Position numbers and translations under genes: made by a program. From positions 1,302,001 through 1,366,000 of the forward strand of contig JAMKCF010000013.1 of NCBI GenBank assembly GCA_023634235.1: a stretch of 64,000 bases of DNA, in the 5' to 3' direction. The notes beneath the pieces were generated by a model. That model was not told where the DNA came from, ran no database searches, and saw nothing but the letters and a program-made list of their open reading frames with translations. Below are positions 34,801 through 39,533 of the stretch, piece after piece. This DNA comes from Pisaster brevispinus. Its lineage: Eukaryota > Echinodermata > Asteroidea > Forcipulatida > Asteriidae. Positions within the stretch are counted from its first letter, which is position 1. Each line of letters starts with the position of its first letter.

Positions 34801-35319
34801 GGCACACCCAAAGATATTGACAAAATAGGAAGACAACCAGCATAGGGCTACATGTAGATAGCTCAGTTGGTACAGTGCCAGCACATTAAACCAAAGGACG
34901 TTGGTTCAAATCTCGCTCAAGTCAATTTTCCTTTGTTCAACCCCAAATCATATTCCTTCCTCCATGCTCAAGTTAATATAGTTTACTCAAAGAAAGCTGG
35001 TACCAGCAACATCACTAGGCAGTTAGGCACCCTACTTAGATAATAGTAAAATCTTACATTTTCATGGATATTGCACTAAATTGTTATCAACTTTTGATAT
35101 GAAGAAAGGGAGTACTTGTACAGCTGCTATTTTTTACAATTCCTGAAATAAATTGATGTGGGAGGAAATTTAAAATTTCCTGTTATGACCAGTGGCAGTG
35201 GCAGCAGTCATTTGGTCATAGCATTTTTTTAGCAGTGTAGACTCGGACAGTGTCAGACTGTGTGTTACTCTACTGTTGGAGTGCTGTTATCTCACCTGCT
35301 GAAGCTCCGCCTCCAGCAT
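5505..35319 (-). CDS. SLC44A: Choline transporter-like protein, SLC44/CTL family (whole split gene)
   Basis: Polytopic plasma or organelle membrane protein of the SLC44 family, whose members move choline and, for some paralogs, ethanolamine. Sixteen coding exon positions join in frame to 693 codons, typical for a family of about 650-720 residues with ten membrane spans. Family landmarks are in order: a [10 protein letters not shown] entry to the first span, a large cysteine-rich loop with N-glycosylation sites (NNTS), a [20 protein letters not shown] block, [19 protein letters not shown], then [20 protein letters not shown] and PYFM. The C-terminal tail is unusually lysine-rich then acidic. 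The usual N-terminal YDP-FKGPI motif is only weakly kept as LTPIEKRSC. Every internal junction has GT/AG and compatible phase. The first coding exon is tentative; positions 22281 to 5505 are solid. I cannot tell which vertebrate SLC44 paralog it matches; the CTL2/4/5 branch looks closest. Confidence 0.9.
5795..6005. mobile_element. Dispersed repeat with AGCGCTGCCAA end, copy 1
   Basis: About 210 bp from GAAGCGCTGCCAACATTTGC to GGGAGAATTGGAAGCTCTG, shared with 21605-21806. It starts about 40 bp upstream of the SLC44 last-exon acceptor, so it forms part of that intron's 3' end. Confidence 0.6.
6362..6457 (-). CDS. SLC44 exon 15: [20 protein letters not shown] block
   Basis: 96 bp, phase 0, acceptor CCGTAG and donor ATG|GTAAGC. 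It encodes [20 protein letters not shown] then [12 protein letters not shown]. The D-T-L-x-x-CF-x-ED-x-x-x-NDGS-PY motif closes the conserved core of CTL proteins. Confidence 0.94.
6625..6780 (+). mobile_element. tRNA-derived SINE, second family, partial head
   Basis: TATGGGTTCGAATCCCACCC (B box) followed by ATGCCTGTGGATTTGTTTTT and CAGTGATTATCGCACA, matching the body of 43180-43325. It lies directly upstream of SLC44 exon 15 in the intron. Confidence 0.5.
7817..7909 (-). CDS. SLC44 exon 14b: alternative membrane-span exon, second copy
   Basis: 93 bp, phase 0 at both ends, acceptor TGTATAG and donor GAG|GTAAGG. It encodes [20 protein letters not shown] followed by [11 protein letters not shown]. 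Identities with exon 14a include FYAV, IFAY and the F-x-S-x-YE end. The open frame and strong donor show that it is not a dead duplicate. Its acceptor is touched directly by a C-rich (minus strand) tandem repeat at 7913-8170, which would supply its pyrimidine tract. Confidence 0.85.
7913..8170 (+). repeat. Irregular G-rich tandem repeat next to SLC44 exon 14b
   Basis: About nine units of 20-35 bp built on ACACAGGGTGGGGA. On the transcribed (minus) strand it is C-rich, with CCCCACCC blocks ending four bases from the exon 14b acceptor, so it serves as or extends the pyrimidine tract. The plus strand has many GGG runs able to form four-stranded structures. Confidence 0.9.
8802..8894 (-). CDS. 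SLC44 exon 14a: alternative membrane-span exon, first copy
   Basis: 93 bp, phase 0 at both ends, acceptor TCGACAG and donor GAG|GTATGG. It encodes [20 protein letters not shown] followed by [11 protein letters not shown]. It fits the family's next-to-last span before DTLLLCF. A homologous exon of identical length and phase lies 892 bp downstream (7817-7909). Including both would add a second copy of the same span, so they are probably used one at a time. Confidence 0.88.
9223..9847. mobile_element. DNA transposon relict with TTAA target duplication
   Basis: A 617-bp segment (9227-9843) has inverted ends CCCTCCTACT and AGTAGGAGGG, each followed by TTAA on the outside. TTAA duplications are typical of piggyBac and Kolobok superfamilies. 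Similar solo ends occur near 2862, 2975 and 51632 (CCCTCCTACTGTCTGA). No transposase frame is seen. Located in an SLC44 intron. Confidence 0.7.
10052..10192. mobile_element. Short element with CAGGCCTG ends
   Basis: 141 bp from CAGGCCTGACACTTTGTC to TCAAGTATCAGGCCTG, enclosing TTTTGCAAAGGGCGCC and AAGGGGCACCAAGGCAA. Relatives are at 22833-23005, 23579-23701 and part of 25500-25640. Confidence 0.65.
10815..10935 (-). mobile_element. tRNA-derived SINE, third family
   Basis: Minus strand: GATAGCTCAGTTGGTTGAAC, then TTTTTCTTTGTTCAACCCCA. It lies in the long intron between SLC44 exons 13 and 14a. Confidence 0.6.
11796..12036. mobile_element. MITE with AGACCTTTC ends, copy 1
   Basis: About 240 bp bounded by TACAGACCTTTCTTTTG and CAAAAGAAAGGTCTA. 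It ends some 40 bp from SLC44 exon 13. Confidence 0.6.
12077..12205 (-). CDS. SLC44 exon 13: span with LFLGKL motif
   Basis: 129 bp, phase 0 at both ends, acceptor CAACAG and donor GGG|GTAAGT. It encodes [20 protein letters not shown], then [18 protein letters not shown] and LAIMG. The D-F-x-LFLGKL motif is highly conserved. This exon must join to one of two alternative exons downstream. Confidence 0.92.
12245..12552. mobile_element. MITE with AGACCTTTC ends, copy 2
   Basis: About 308 bp bounded by ATAGACCTTTCCATTGTTGA and GCAAAAGAAAGGTCTAT. Long identity with the copy at 57852-58136 (AACAAACAGCGCTGGTTGGC). It lies about 40 bp on the other side of SLC44 exon 13, so that exon sits between two family members. 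Confidence 0.75.
13043..13080 (-). CDS. SLC44 exon 12: 38-bp micro-exon
   Basis: A 38-bp exon between CCCTAG and AAG|GTACAT. It encodes [13 protein letters not shown] and links NAYIVI to AFIILL without a phase error. It corresponds to the IAIYG-x-x-FC-x-SA segment of known CTL proteins, so the residues are expected even though the exon is tiny. Confidence 0.85.
13285..13398. mobile_element. MITE, GGGCCCAATTTCATAGAGCT family, short copy
   Basis: Inverted ends TGGGCCCAATGTCATGGCTC and GCGCCAGGAAATTGGGCCC enclose about 110 bp within the intron after SLC44 exon 11. Confidence 0.55.
13488..13603 (-). CDS. SLC44 exon 11: [14 protein letters not shown] motif
   Basis: 116 bp, acceptor TTTTTTAG and donor TCG|GTAAAG. 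It encodes [36 protein letters not shown] and VI. The cysteine cluster followed by LEKF-KFLN-NAYI is the second most diagnostic block of CTL proteins. Confidence 0.93.
14280..14420 (-). CDS. SLC44 exon 10: [19 protein letters not shown] segment
   Basis: 141 bp. It encodes [20 protein letters not shown] then [18 protein letters not shown] and WVQMK. The G-S-x-x-F-G motif and following basic helix are conserved in the family. I chose the donor ATGAA|GTAGGT over a nearer TGG|GTTCAG because only the former keeps phase with exon 11. Confidence 0.9.
14521..14600 (-). repeat. LINE 3'-end fragment with AAT tail
   Basis: AATAATAATCATAATAATAT followed by AAAGTGCCTTTTACAAAGG and AAGCGCTGTACAAA, the same 3'-end pattern as at 28825-28905. 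Only the untranslated end is kept. Confidence 0.5.
14892..15060 (-). CDS. SLC44 exon 9: [20 protein letters not shown] core
   Basis: 169 bp, acceptor ATTGACAG and donor CAAG|GTACGG. It holds the most diagnostic family sequence, from [19 protein letters not shown] through VVDWYFTR. The exon lies only about 45 bp from the edge of a large minisatellite in the upstream intron. Confidence 0.93.
15104..15850 (+). repeat. 83-bp minisatellite, about nine copies
   Basis: Units of roughly 77-88 bp are recognised by AGACTGCCACAAAGTACC starting near 15112, 15190, 15278, 15361, 15440, 15524, 15612, 15697 and 15780, with GTGCATGGGTTTCTTCT in each. It fills part of the intron before SLC44 exon 9 and comes within about 45 bp of that exon's acceptor. 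Length variation between individuals is likely. Confidence 0.93.
15915..16095 (-). mobile_element. tRNA-Leu-derived SINE, partial
   Basis: On the minus strand: ACTCAAGCTCTGGTGTTTCT, GTGGGTTTGAGTCCTGGT, then CACTTGACCATTATTGCTTT. The tail is missing. It lies in the intron before SLC44 exon 9, beside the 83-bp minisatellite. Confidence 0.65.
16287..16473 (-). CDS. SLC44 exon 8: two membrane spans with MRKR loop
   Basis: 187 bp. It encodes [16 protein letters not shown], an amphipathic segment with EAGKAI-like sequence ([19 protein letters not shown]), then a long span ending in VCISAT. The conserved Q-P-x-W motif is seen in CTL proteins. Confidence 0.88.
17543..17676 (-). CDS. SLC44 exon 7: membrane span and short loop
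   Basis: 134 bp. It encodes [19 protein letters not shown], a short charged loop with an NVT sequon, then [12 protein letters not shown]. Donor ACG|GTGAGT. The W-x-x-Y followed by a hydrophilic loop is the expected position between spans. Confidence 0.87.
17837..17863. repeat. Perfect-type palindrome CATAGATATA...TATATCTATG
   Basis: A 27-bp near-perfect palindrome centred on GAATATC in an SLC44 intron. A longer related one is at 55729-55776. Confidence 0.7.
18078..18167 (-). CDS. SLC44 exon 6: second and third membrane spans
   Basis: 90 bp, almost wholly hydrophobic: [19 protein letters not shown] then [12 protein letters not shown]. Acceptor GATAG and donor TTG|GTAAGT keep phase. The R-L-V-A-x-x-I/V-W pattern matches the family's second span. 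Confidence 0.87.
18969..19135 (-). CDS. SLC44 exon 5: end of loop and start of second membrane span
   Basis: 167 bp, acceptor TTTGCAG and donor TTAT|GTGAGT. It encodes [20 protein letters not shown] then a helix leading to [15 protein letters not shown]. The RC-P cysteine and the W-x-I-L-G entry to a span match the family. Confidence 0.87.
19321..19530 (+). repeat. 42-bp tandem repeat, five copies
   Basis: Five head-to-tail units of 42 bp, nearly identical (last unit has CTAGCTACCG for CTGGCTACCG). Each includes GGGCCCTATTTCATAGAGCT, the end of the commonest MITE family here. It lies in an SLC44 intron. Because 42 is a multiple of three, an accidental open frame reads a repeating 14-residue unit ([14 protein letters not shown]), which I do not regard as a protein. 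Confidence 0.95.
19742..19954 (-). CDS. SLC44 exon 4: cysteine-rich extracellular loop
   Basis: 213 bp, phase 2 in and phase 2 out. It encodes [20 protein letters not shown] and a CP-x-ET segment with an N-glycosylation sequon (NNTS), then [10 protein letters not shown] and a CPARALER end. Paired cysteines and the sequon fit the large first extracellular loop. Confidence 0.88.
19980..20350. repeat. Degenerate GATTCATGATT-type repeats
   Basis: About 370 bp dominated by irregular copies of ATTCATGATTCA, AATCAAGATT and TTTAGGATTTAGGA on both strands. Low-complexity intronic sequence with no gene. Confidence 0.7.
20446..20525 (-). repeat. LINE 3'-end fragment with AAT tail
   Basis: AATAATAGTAATAATAATAA followed by CATAAAGCGCCTTACATCC and AAGGCACTGTACAA, the 3'-end pattern of the same LINE group. 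Confidence 0.45.
20875..21017 (-). CDS. SLC44 exon 3: end of first span and start of the outer loop
   Basis: 143 bp with acceptor TTTACAG and donor GCC|GTAAGT. It reads [20 protein letters not shown] then [14 protein letters not shown]. The D-S-x-G-x-x-CG motif is conserved in CTL proteins just after the first span. Confidence 0.88.
21233..21543. repeat. Dispersed repeat pair, copy 1
   Basis: Shares long identity with 35420-35700 (GAACTGTGAGCGCAAA, GGGGCATTCTATTTGGTTTT). Both end at ATCACATCCCTG after an A/G homopolymer stretch; the other copy begins GGGATGTAGGCTGTTG, suggesting short inverted ends. Confidence 0.65.
21605..21806. mobile_element. Dispersed repeat with AGAGCTGCCAA end, copy 2
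   Basis: About 200 bp from GCAGAGCTGCCAATATTTGC to GGGAGAGCTAGCAGCTCTGC; internal match TTTCCATAATC and TTTCTGCAGAATCAGGGAGA with 5795-6005. Confidence 0.6.
22189..22281 (-). CDS. SLC44 exon 2: N-terminal motif and start of first membrane span
   Basis: 93 bp, phase 0 at both ends, acceptor ATTCAG and donor ATG|GTGAGT. It encodes [18 protein letters not shown] followed by a hydrophobic [11 protein letters not shown] stretch. The RSCTD-CLCC block is the family's hallmark entry to the first membrane span. Confidence 0.88.
22602..22834. mobile_element. MITE, GGGCCCAATTTCATAGAGCT family
   Basis: Starts GGGCCCAATTTCATGCCTTG and ends CCATGAAATTTGGCCCA, with TAAGC motifs inside. It abuts a second element of a different family that begins at 22833. 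Confidence 0.65.
22833..23005. mobile_element. Short element with CAGGCCTG ends, second copy
   Basis: From CAGGCCTGATACAATGTTC to ATGAAATGTCAGGCCTG, with GGCGCCACC and GGAGGCAATGGCC inside. It directly adjoins the MITE ending at 22834. Confidence 0.5.
23579..23701. mobile_element. Short element with CAGGCCTG ends, third copy
   Basis: From CAGGCCTGAAACAGGGCA to CTCTCCAGGCCTG, with GGGGCACCAAGGCCAAGG inside. Confidence 0.6.
24050..24395. repeat. Dispersed repeat, copy 1
   Basis: Matches 50185-50520 in the same orientation (TCCACAAGA, GAATTGAAAG, TCATGAGTTCACTGGCCC, GGGCCTGTGGTCCA). Nothing coding is recognised. Confidence 0.55.
27056..27363. mobile_element. MITE, GGGCCCAATTTCATAGAGCT family, with internal triplication
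   Basis: 308 bp with ends GGTCCAATTTCATAGCGCTG and AGCTCTATGGAATTGGGCCC. The centre has three tandem copies of an 18-bp unit (CATTCATTTTCATACGT type) near 27205-27255. Confidence 0.7.
28441..28483 (+). repeat. AAT microsatellite
   Basis: About fourteen AAT units directly before the LINE fragment at 28484. Together with the run at 28825 it brackets that fragment. Confidence 0.95.
28484..28800 (+). mobile_element. Non-LTR retrotransposon fragment (polyprotein C-terminus)
   Basis: After a run of AAT repeats, an open frame reads [20 protein letters not shown], then [25 protein letters not shown], and ends [15 protein letters not shown]. This C-terminal block recurs in invertebrate LINE polyproteins with a restriction-like endonuclease (R2-like, from family knowledge). 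After the stop a GC-rich stretch and an A-rich segment lead into another AAT run at 28825. The rest of the element is missing. Confidence 0.7.
28825..29065 (-). mobile_element. LINE 3' end with AAT tail and decayed C-terminal frame
   Basis: On the minus strand a frame-disrupted segment reads [20 protein letters not shown] then KAMLKTHL, the same C-terminal block as the element at 57.0-57.5 kb. It continues into the AAAGGTGCCTTAT end and an AAT microsatellite tail at 28825-28867. It is a 5'-truncated relict. Confidence 0.65.
29220..29437. mobile_element. MITE with AGGGCCTTGTCACACGAGG ends
   Basis: 218 bp with terminal inverted repeats: AGGGCCTTGTCACACGAGGC on the left and TTGCCTCGTGTGACATGGGC on the right. 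A TA or TTA duplication flanks it. No coding capacity. Confidence 0.8.
29438..31789. other. No gene recognised
   Basis: AT-rich, with a run of about 20 G near 30785 and a poly-A run at 31289. Frames at 30495-30999 (minus) depend on that homopolymer and have no recognisable content. Confidence 0.6.
32260..32515 (-). pseudogene. Relict of a third lectin/PAN gene copy (3' end only)
   Basis: Just downstream of copy 1 the sequence repeats the 3' end of the lectin genes: a degenerate frame reads [15 protein letters not shown] where the intact genes read [12 protein letters not shown], followed by a diverged copy of the shared 3' flank (AAAGCAGTT...GAGCACAAAACG). The lectin part and the terminal CYYFDI are lost. 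It is a truncated, decayed duplicate. Confidence 0.65.
32682..33425 (-). CDS. Secreted C-type lectin + PAN/apple protein, copy 1
   Basis: Intronless 247-residue frame. Residues 1-24 are a signal peptide (hydrophobic [13 protein letters not shown]). Residues 26-148 form a long-form C-type lectin domain with cysteines 26, 38, 53, 123, 140 and 148 in the expected spacing and a QPD triplet at 116-118, the galactose-type sugar/calcium motif. The second calcium motif WND is absent (the site reads SSCDNLKF), so calcium-dependent sugar binding is uncertain. Residues 166-243 look like a PAN/apple domain (CLTGHV, [16 protein letters not shown]). An N-glycosylation sequon is at N33. A TATA-like run lies near 33585-33592, about 160 bp upstream of the ATG. 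Likely an extracellular recognition protein; function is not assigned. A near twin is at 38020-38763. Confidence 0.85.
   Translation of the reverse strand: MTICEMFSLGIVCLLFGIANVNGSTCPNWVAFNGSSYCFNDNKQSWSDASKTCQDFGDGLAVPNFEEEELFIFWKIFKKHKLFNIRGVWIDCSLIDGDWVYSNSTPCEYNNWGWDQPDDRGSCAVIMELFFKTYWKASSCDNLKFSVCESATEAAGNHYQSPATVCLQADTNGRFASHCLTGHVIKELPIKGVVGCGSVCRDEPRCRSFNVRLGSSGKQICQFNNVTREEADKEDTEMDNSCYYFDI
34670..34970. mobile_element. Two tRNA-derived SINE fragments, opposite orientations
   Basis: The left part (to about 34745) is the minus-strand body (TTTGTTCGACCCCAAATTGT). The right part is a plus-strand head and body (GATAGCTCAGTTGGTACAGT, GACGTTGGTTCAAATCTCGC, TTTGTTCAACCCCAAATCAT). Confidence 0.6.
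35296..35319 (-). CDS. Tentative first coding exon of the SLC44 gene
   Basis: An ATG with A at position -3 opens an 8-codon frame, MLEAELQQ, that ends exactly at a CAG|GTGAG donor in phase 0. This phase matches the next exon, which begins in phase 0 at 22281, and makes the total length a multiple of three. Short first coding exons are normal for this family. The intron to the next exon would be 13 kb and would contain a lectin gene. No protein similarity supports the eight residues, so a different first exon is possible. Confidence 0.35.
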
Positions 35320-35419
35320 GCTTGGCCAGGAAGTCAGTGTGTGACCAAGATCACTCTTTACAAACAAGTTCACATGGTCTTTATCAATTAATTAAAGTAG
35401 ACCGATTGAAAAGCAATTA

Positions 35420-35700
35420 GGGATGTAGGCTGTTGAAAAGAAAACCTGAACTGTGAGCGCAAAACGTGAAAGCTTGCGATGGCGAAAACTTGCGAGCTCG
35501 AAGCCTACTTACATGCATTTACATTTTGTTTTAAAAGCCCAAATCTGCACTCTGGGGCATTCTATTTGGTTTTATCTTCATGTTTTTTATGGTCTTAATT
35601 AAAAACAAAACAAATAATTTTATTTTTTGGGGGCGTGGGGGGGGGGGGGGGTGTAAAAAAAAAATTAATTTCCGGTTAAAAACGGAGATCACATCCCTGA
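35420..35700. repeat. Dispersed repeat pair, copy 2
   Basis: Same family as 21233-21543, beginning GGGATGTAGGCTGTTGAAAA and ending GATCACATCCCTGA, with a run of 14 or more G near 35640. It lies beside the foldback element. Confidence 0.65.
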
Positions 35701-35788
35701 AGCATGCATGTTCTTAAATCTTGCACAGTTGTTGGACATTGGTTTCGGTGTGTGGCAGGAGATTCTGTCCCCCTGGAAATCCTGTCCC

Positions 35789-36200
35789 CTAGACCCAGTT
35801 ACTGGGGCGCTGTACTCCTTTTTTCAAAGCTTTGAATTCTTCGGTCGTACTAGCGCCCCAGCGAGTTGTTGGAGATCCGTCCCCCGACACAGCCATCTCT
35901 CATAGCTGGCTAGCCGGGTGCCCTGCCTACTGCGTCATCACGGCAAGCGGCAGATCATGTTCTTGCAGTGCCCGTAACCAGGCTTTTATAAACAGCCATT
36001 GGTTGAATCCACTGTACATGATCTGTCGCTTGCCGCGACGGACGACGTGGTAGGCAGGGCACTCGACTAGCCAGGTATTATGAGAGATGGCTGTGTCGGG
36101 GGACGGATGATCTAGTACAACAATTCGCTGGGGTGCTAGTACGACCGAAGAATTCAAAATTTTGAAAAAAGGAGTACAGCGCCCCAGTAACTGGGTCTAT
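35789..36200. mobile_element. Foldback DNA element, long-arm hairpin
   Basis: Two arms of roughly 170 bp or more are near-complementary and face each other around a short centre near 36.0 kb. Outer ends read ACCCAGTTACTGGGGCGC (35793) and the complement GCGCCCCAGTAACTGGGT (to 36196), flanked by CTAG on the left and CTAT on the right. The single-stranded form would fold into one long hairpin. A 97-bp relative with the same ends is at 43051-43147. Confidence 0.8.
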
Positions 36201-36666
36201 TGTCGACCCCCATACGCTGCACAACTACTGTGCACAAATTTCTTTTGAGAGCTCGCCCTCTTTTGAATCAACCCCCTTATCAATCACTGATAATATCAGC
36301 CCGTGTTAATTTCCCATGGATTACGAGGTACGAGGTCTCAGACTCAGAGGGACAGATTTCCATATGATTATGATAGACACTGGCGCCACATCTTTCTAAT
36401 TCTCAACTTATCTAGTACTAGTACTAGTAGTCAATTTACAAGCAAACATTAAAAAACATTTTATTTATATATACAATTACATTACTTAGTGGGGGGAAAA
36501 AAAATTATTTTTGTATTTTTATTTTTTAGTCATAGTGGCATGCCAACCTTGCAACTACTTAATTTCTATGATAACCTACAATCTCTGGGTTTACGTGTCT
36601 GGCCATGAACAAAAATAAAATTGTTCCAAACAAACGTTGCAGCTCACTAATTAAGTAAACACTCAC

Positions 36667-36850
36667 CCGTCCAAAGAGTGAAGATCGGAAATTCTGTGTA
36701 CCGCACCCTCCTCAGACTTCTGCCGCCGAGAAAATTCAGACAATGACACTTGTTGTCAATAGGGGGCGCACTAACCTAATAATGGTGGGCGCCGCCTTGC
36801 GACCGGGCGGGGCCAGTCGTGGAAGGGTAGGTGGGCTGGGGAAGGGTTGG
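36667..36850 (-). promoter_or_regulatory. Possible promoter and noncoding first exon of the SLC44 gene
   Basis: On the minus strand a stretch ends at a strong donor, GGACGG|GTGAGT at 36667, with no ATG in the preceding 70 bases. About 65-145 bases upstream the DNA is GC-rich with a GC box (GGGCGGGGCC on the plus strand at 36805-36814) in otherwise AT-rich surroundings. This fits a noncoding first exon joining the exon at 35319. It is inference from composition and splice-site quality only. Confidence 0.3.
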
Positions 36851-37164
36851 GGGGGGGGGTGTTGAAGCCCAACTGGGAGATAACCGTGAAAATAGGAATA
36901 AGCACATACGTCATAGTTTGCCAAGCTAGCCTAGGATGTTAATGATTGAATTGTTTCATCATTGAATATCATTCAATCACTTTACTTTGAAGTCCACCGC
37001 CCTTCAGTTATTCTCTCATCCATTGATGATGAAACAGATGAGACCAAATTCAAGTTCTCCACTTTGTACTATTTGTTAGCTTTAATCATAAATCGTTTAA
37101 GAAATACAAAGTTAAATATTAAAACACAGCTCCTATTTATTTGTAAACTATAAACCTGCTTTTA

Positions 37165-37612
37165 AAGGTATTAGGCTTAATACAGGATTGGTAAGGATAA
37201 AAAATTTGTTTAATTTGAGTCTAAAAGCTTTGAGAAAAAAATTCATAATATTAGAATCATTTTTCTGTGAATCTTCTAAAATGAAGACATATTCGAGAAA
37301 ACTGTATCTGAAAACCTTTACACACAAAAACGCAACAGCTTATTTCGGTTGTCCCAACCAAATTTAAGGACAAAATGTATAAACATGCTGAAAATTGTGC
37401 GTGGTTTTATGGGGTGCCGTTTGTCAAATTGCGCTTAACAATAACAAACGGCGCCCCATATGGTTTTTACTATTTTCTCCCAACTCAGGCAACGGATTAA
37501 AGCTGACGTTTTTTCTCACAGGTTCGTTATTTCAAGTAAATGGTTGATCACACAAAATATTAACACTGTCGGTGACTATTTTGTCAGCTCTACCAATCCC
37601 GTATAATACCTT
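37165..37612. mobile_element. MITE with AAGGTATTA ends, copy A
   Basis: 448 bp with left end AAGGTATTAGGCTTAATACA and right end ACCAATCCCGTATAATACCT. The flanks carry TTA (or TTAA) on both sides. Internal sequence matches the copy at 46584-46970 (CTGAAAACCT, TTGTCAGCTCTACCAATCC). Confidence 0.75.
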
Positions 37613-38019
37613 TTAATTTGATCGTCAAAGTGAACGAAGTGGGTGTCATAGGAAAATCTGTCCCCCAGAGATTTTGTCCCCCATTATTGACCTCCCGGGT
37701 ATTTTTTTAAGGTTTTGCTTTAAAGTTTCTTCTACTCCTGTTGTTCGTCGATAAAATCCTAGATCAATAAACGGAAACTAAAGCAGCGGCTGAAACGTAT
37801 CGGTTAAAAACGGACTTGAAAGTGAGCAAGGATAAAGTAGTCATGTTTTTCAAAATGTCATAAAAGCAGTTCCAAAGAGCACAACACGAGATGACGGCTT
37901 ATAATCTAAAGTCCTATTAATTGTTTTAAAGAAAGAGAAGAAAAATTTAACTAGTCTGACATGGTTAGTGTTTCAAAATACGATAGCAACTTGATCCCAC
38001 GATGAATACTACTTTGTTC

Positions 38020-38763
38020 TCAGATATCAAAATAATAACAAGAATTATCCATCTCGGTATCCTCTATTTCAGCTTCCTCACGAGTGACGTTGTTGAACTG
38101 GCAGATCTGCTCTCCGCTGCTGCCAAGTCGTACATTGAAGGAGCGACATCGAGGCTCATCTCGGCACACTGAGCCACACCCGACGACGCCCTTGATCGGC
38201 AACTCCTTGATGACATGACCGGTCAGGCAGTGGGATGCGAAGCGGCCGTTGGTATCTGCTTGCAGGCAAACTGTGGCTGGGGATTGGTAGCCGTTTCCAG
38301 CTGCTTCCGTTGCAGACTCGCAGACTGAAAATTTAAGGTTGTCGCAACTTGAAGCTTTCCAATAAGTCTTAAAAAATAACTTTATGACGGCGCAAGAACC
38401 ACTATCATCTGGCTGATCCTGGCCCCAGTTATTATATTCACATGGAGTGCTATCACTGTACACCCAATCCCCATCTATGAGTGAACAATCAATCCAAACC
38501 GTTCCACTGATGTCAAAACGTGTGTGCTTCATGAAAATTTGCCAAAAAATAAACAGTTCCTCTTTTTCAAAGTTTGGCACTGCCAGACCACCGCCGAAAT
38601 CCTGACAGGTCTTTGAGGCATTGCTCCAAGACTGTTTATTGTCGTTGAAGCAATAACTTGAACCATTGAACGCCACCCAGTTCGGGCAAGTAGAGCCAAT
38701 GGCATTGGCAATTCCAAAGAGTAACCAAACTATGCCCAAAGAAAACATCTCACAGATTGTCAA
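38020..38763 (-). CDS. Secreted C-type lectin + PAN/apple protein, copy 2
   Basis: Intronless 247-residue twin of the gene at 32682-33425, same strand. The signal peptide, lectin cysteines, QPD triplet and PAN cysteines are all kept. I count only about four differences in the C-terminal third but around eighteen in the signal peptide plus lectin domain, clustered at residues 60-90 and including a one-residue gain before VWIDCS and a one-residue loss after SCAVI. Flanking noncoding DNA is also shared, so this is a DNA-level tandem duplication rather than a retrocopy of the other gene. Confidence 0.85.
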   Translation of the reverse strand: MTICEMFSLGIVWLLFGIANAIGSTCPNWVAFNGSSYCFNDNKQSWSNASKTCQDFGGGLAVPNFEKEELFIFWQIFMKHTRFDISGTVWIDCSLIDGDWVYSDSTPCEYNNWGQDQPDDSGSCAVIKLFFKTYWKASSCDNLKFSVCESATEAAGNGYQSPATVCLQADTNGRFASHCLTGHVIKELPIKGVVGCGSVCRDEPRCRSFNVRLGSSGEQICQFNNVTREEAEIEDTEMDNSCYYFDI

Positions 38764-39334
38764 CGTCAGTAAAATGGAAAGAAAAATTATGTCTCGATTT
38801 CACACGGACACGAAAAAGTCCACCGAGGCCAGCTGTAGAATTCGGTGAAATGATGGCATCCGACTCTCCCTCACGATTAACTACTCCTCACCGGTCACCG
38901 TAAACTCGTTCACGACAGGCATTTATCGAACGATAACAAGATAAAAGTAATTGTAAGAAGACTTCATTGTTTTCAACACAATAGACGTGAAGGCCACCAT
39001 CCAGCTAGTAACAAACGGGTTTCCAAGGTAACCATTTTATTAAGAGATAGACAGACCGCGTGTCGCATTTGGCGTCTGGGATTTGTGTCGAGATTTTTAA
39101 AGCTCATAGATCTACAGAAAACCACTTGTAGAAAAATCAATACACCCATGGCTCACTATGCTATAATGAACACTGCTCTTTTATGAACAAAATTACATCG
39201 TATGGATCTTTTTTCTTTTAATATATAACTCTCTAATTACAAACAAAACCTTTACTAGTTTCAAGAAAGACTGCCATGAATCTTGAGTTAAAAGAGTTAA
39301 AGGGGCATTGGGAGAGAAAAAGAAAGTCATAATT

Positions 39335-39533
39335 TAGTTGCGATAATCGTAACCCTCCATCCTCCATTTCACATTGAAGATCAAATCCGTGCTCTTAGAA
39401 TGTGTGTCACGATTTTTGAAAGTGGTAACAATTGGGCAATTCTGGTCGTAGGCAAAAGTGGTTGAAATTGCACATACGGTGATTTTTTTGCTGGGGATGT
39501 CTCGAGGATGGAGGGTTACGATTATCGCAACTA
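39335..39533. mobile_element. MITE with TAGTTGCGATAATCG ends
   Basis: 199 bp with almost perfect terminal inverted repeats of nearly 30 bp, beginning TAGTTGCGATAATCGTAACC. The outer TA may be a TA target duplication, as in Tc1/mariner-like elements. Another copy is at 52454-52562. Confidence 0.8.

Larger units (their letters stand above)
31790..39100. repeat. Tandem segmental duplication carrying the lectin genes
   Basis: Sequence from about 31.8 to 33.5 kb matches 36.95 to 38.9 kb in the same orientation, including noncoding DNA on the 3' side (TTTGAAGTCCACC at 31821 and 36986; TGTTAGCTTTAATCAT in both) and the start of the 5' flank. The two units are separated by about 3 kb holding foldback and other repeats. 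This explains the two lectin genes. Confidence 0.75.
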
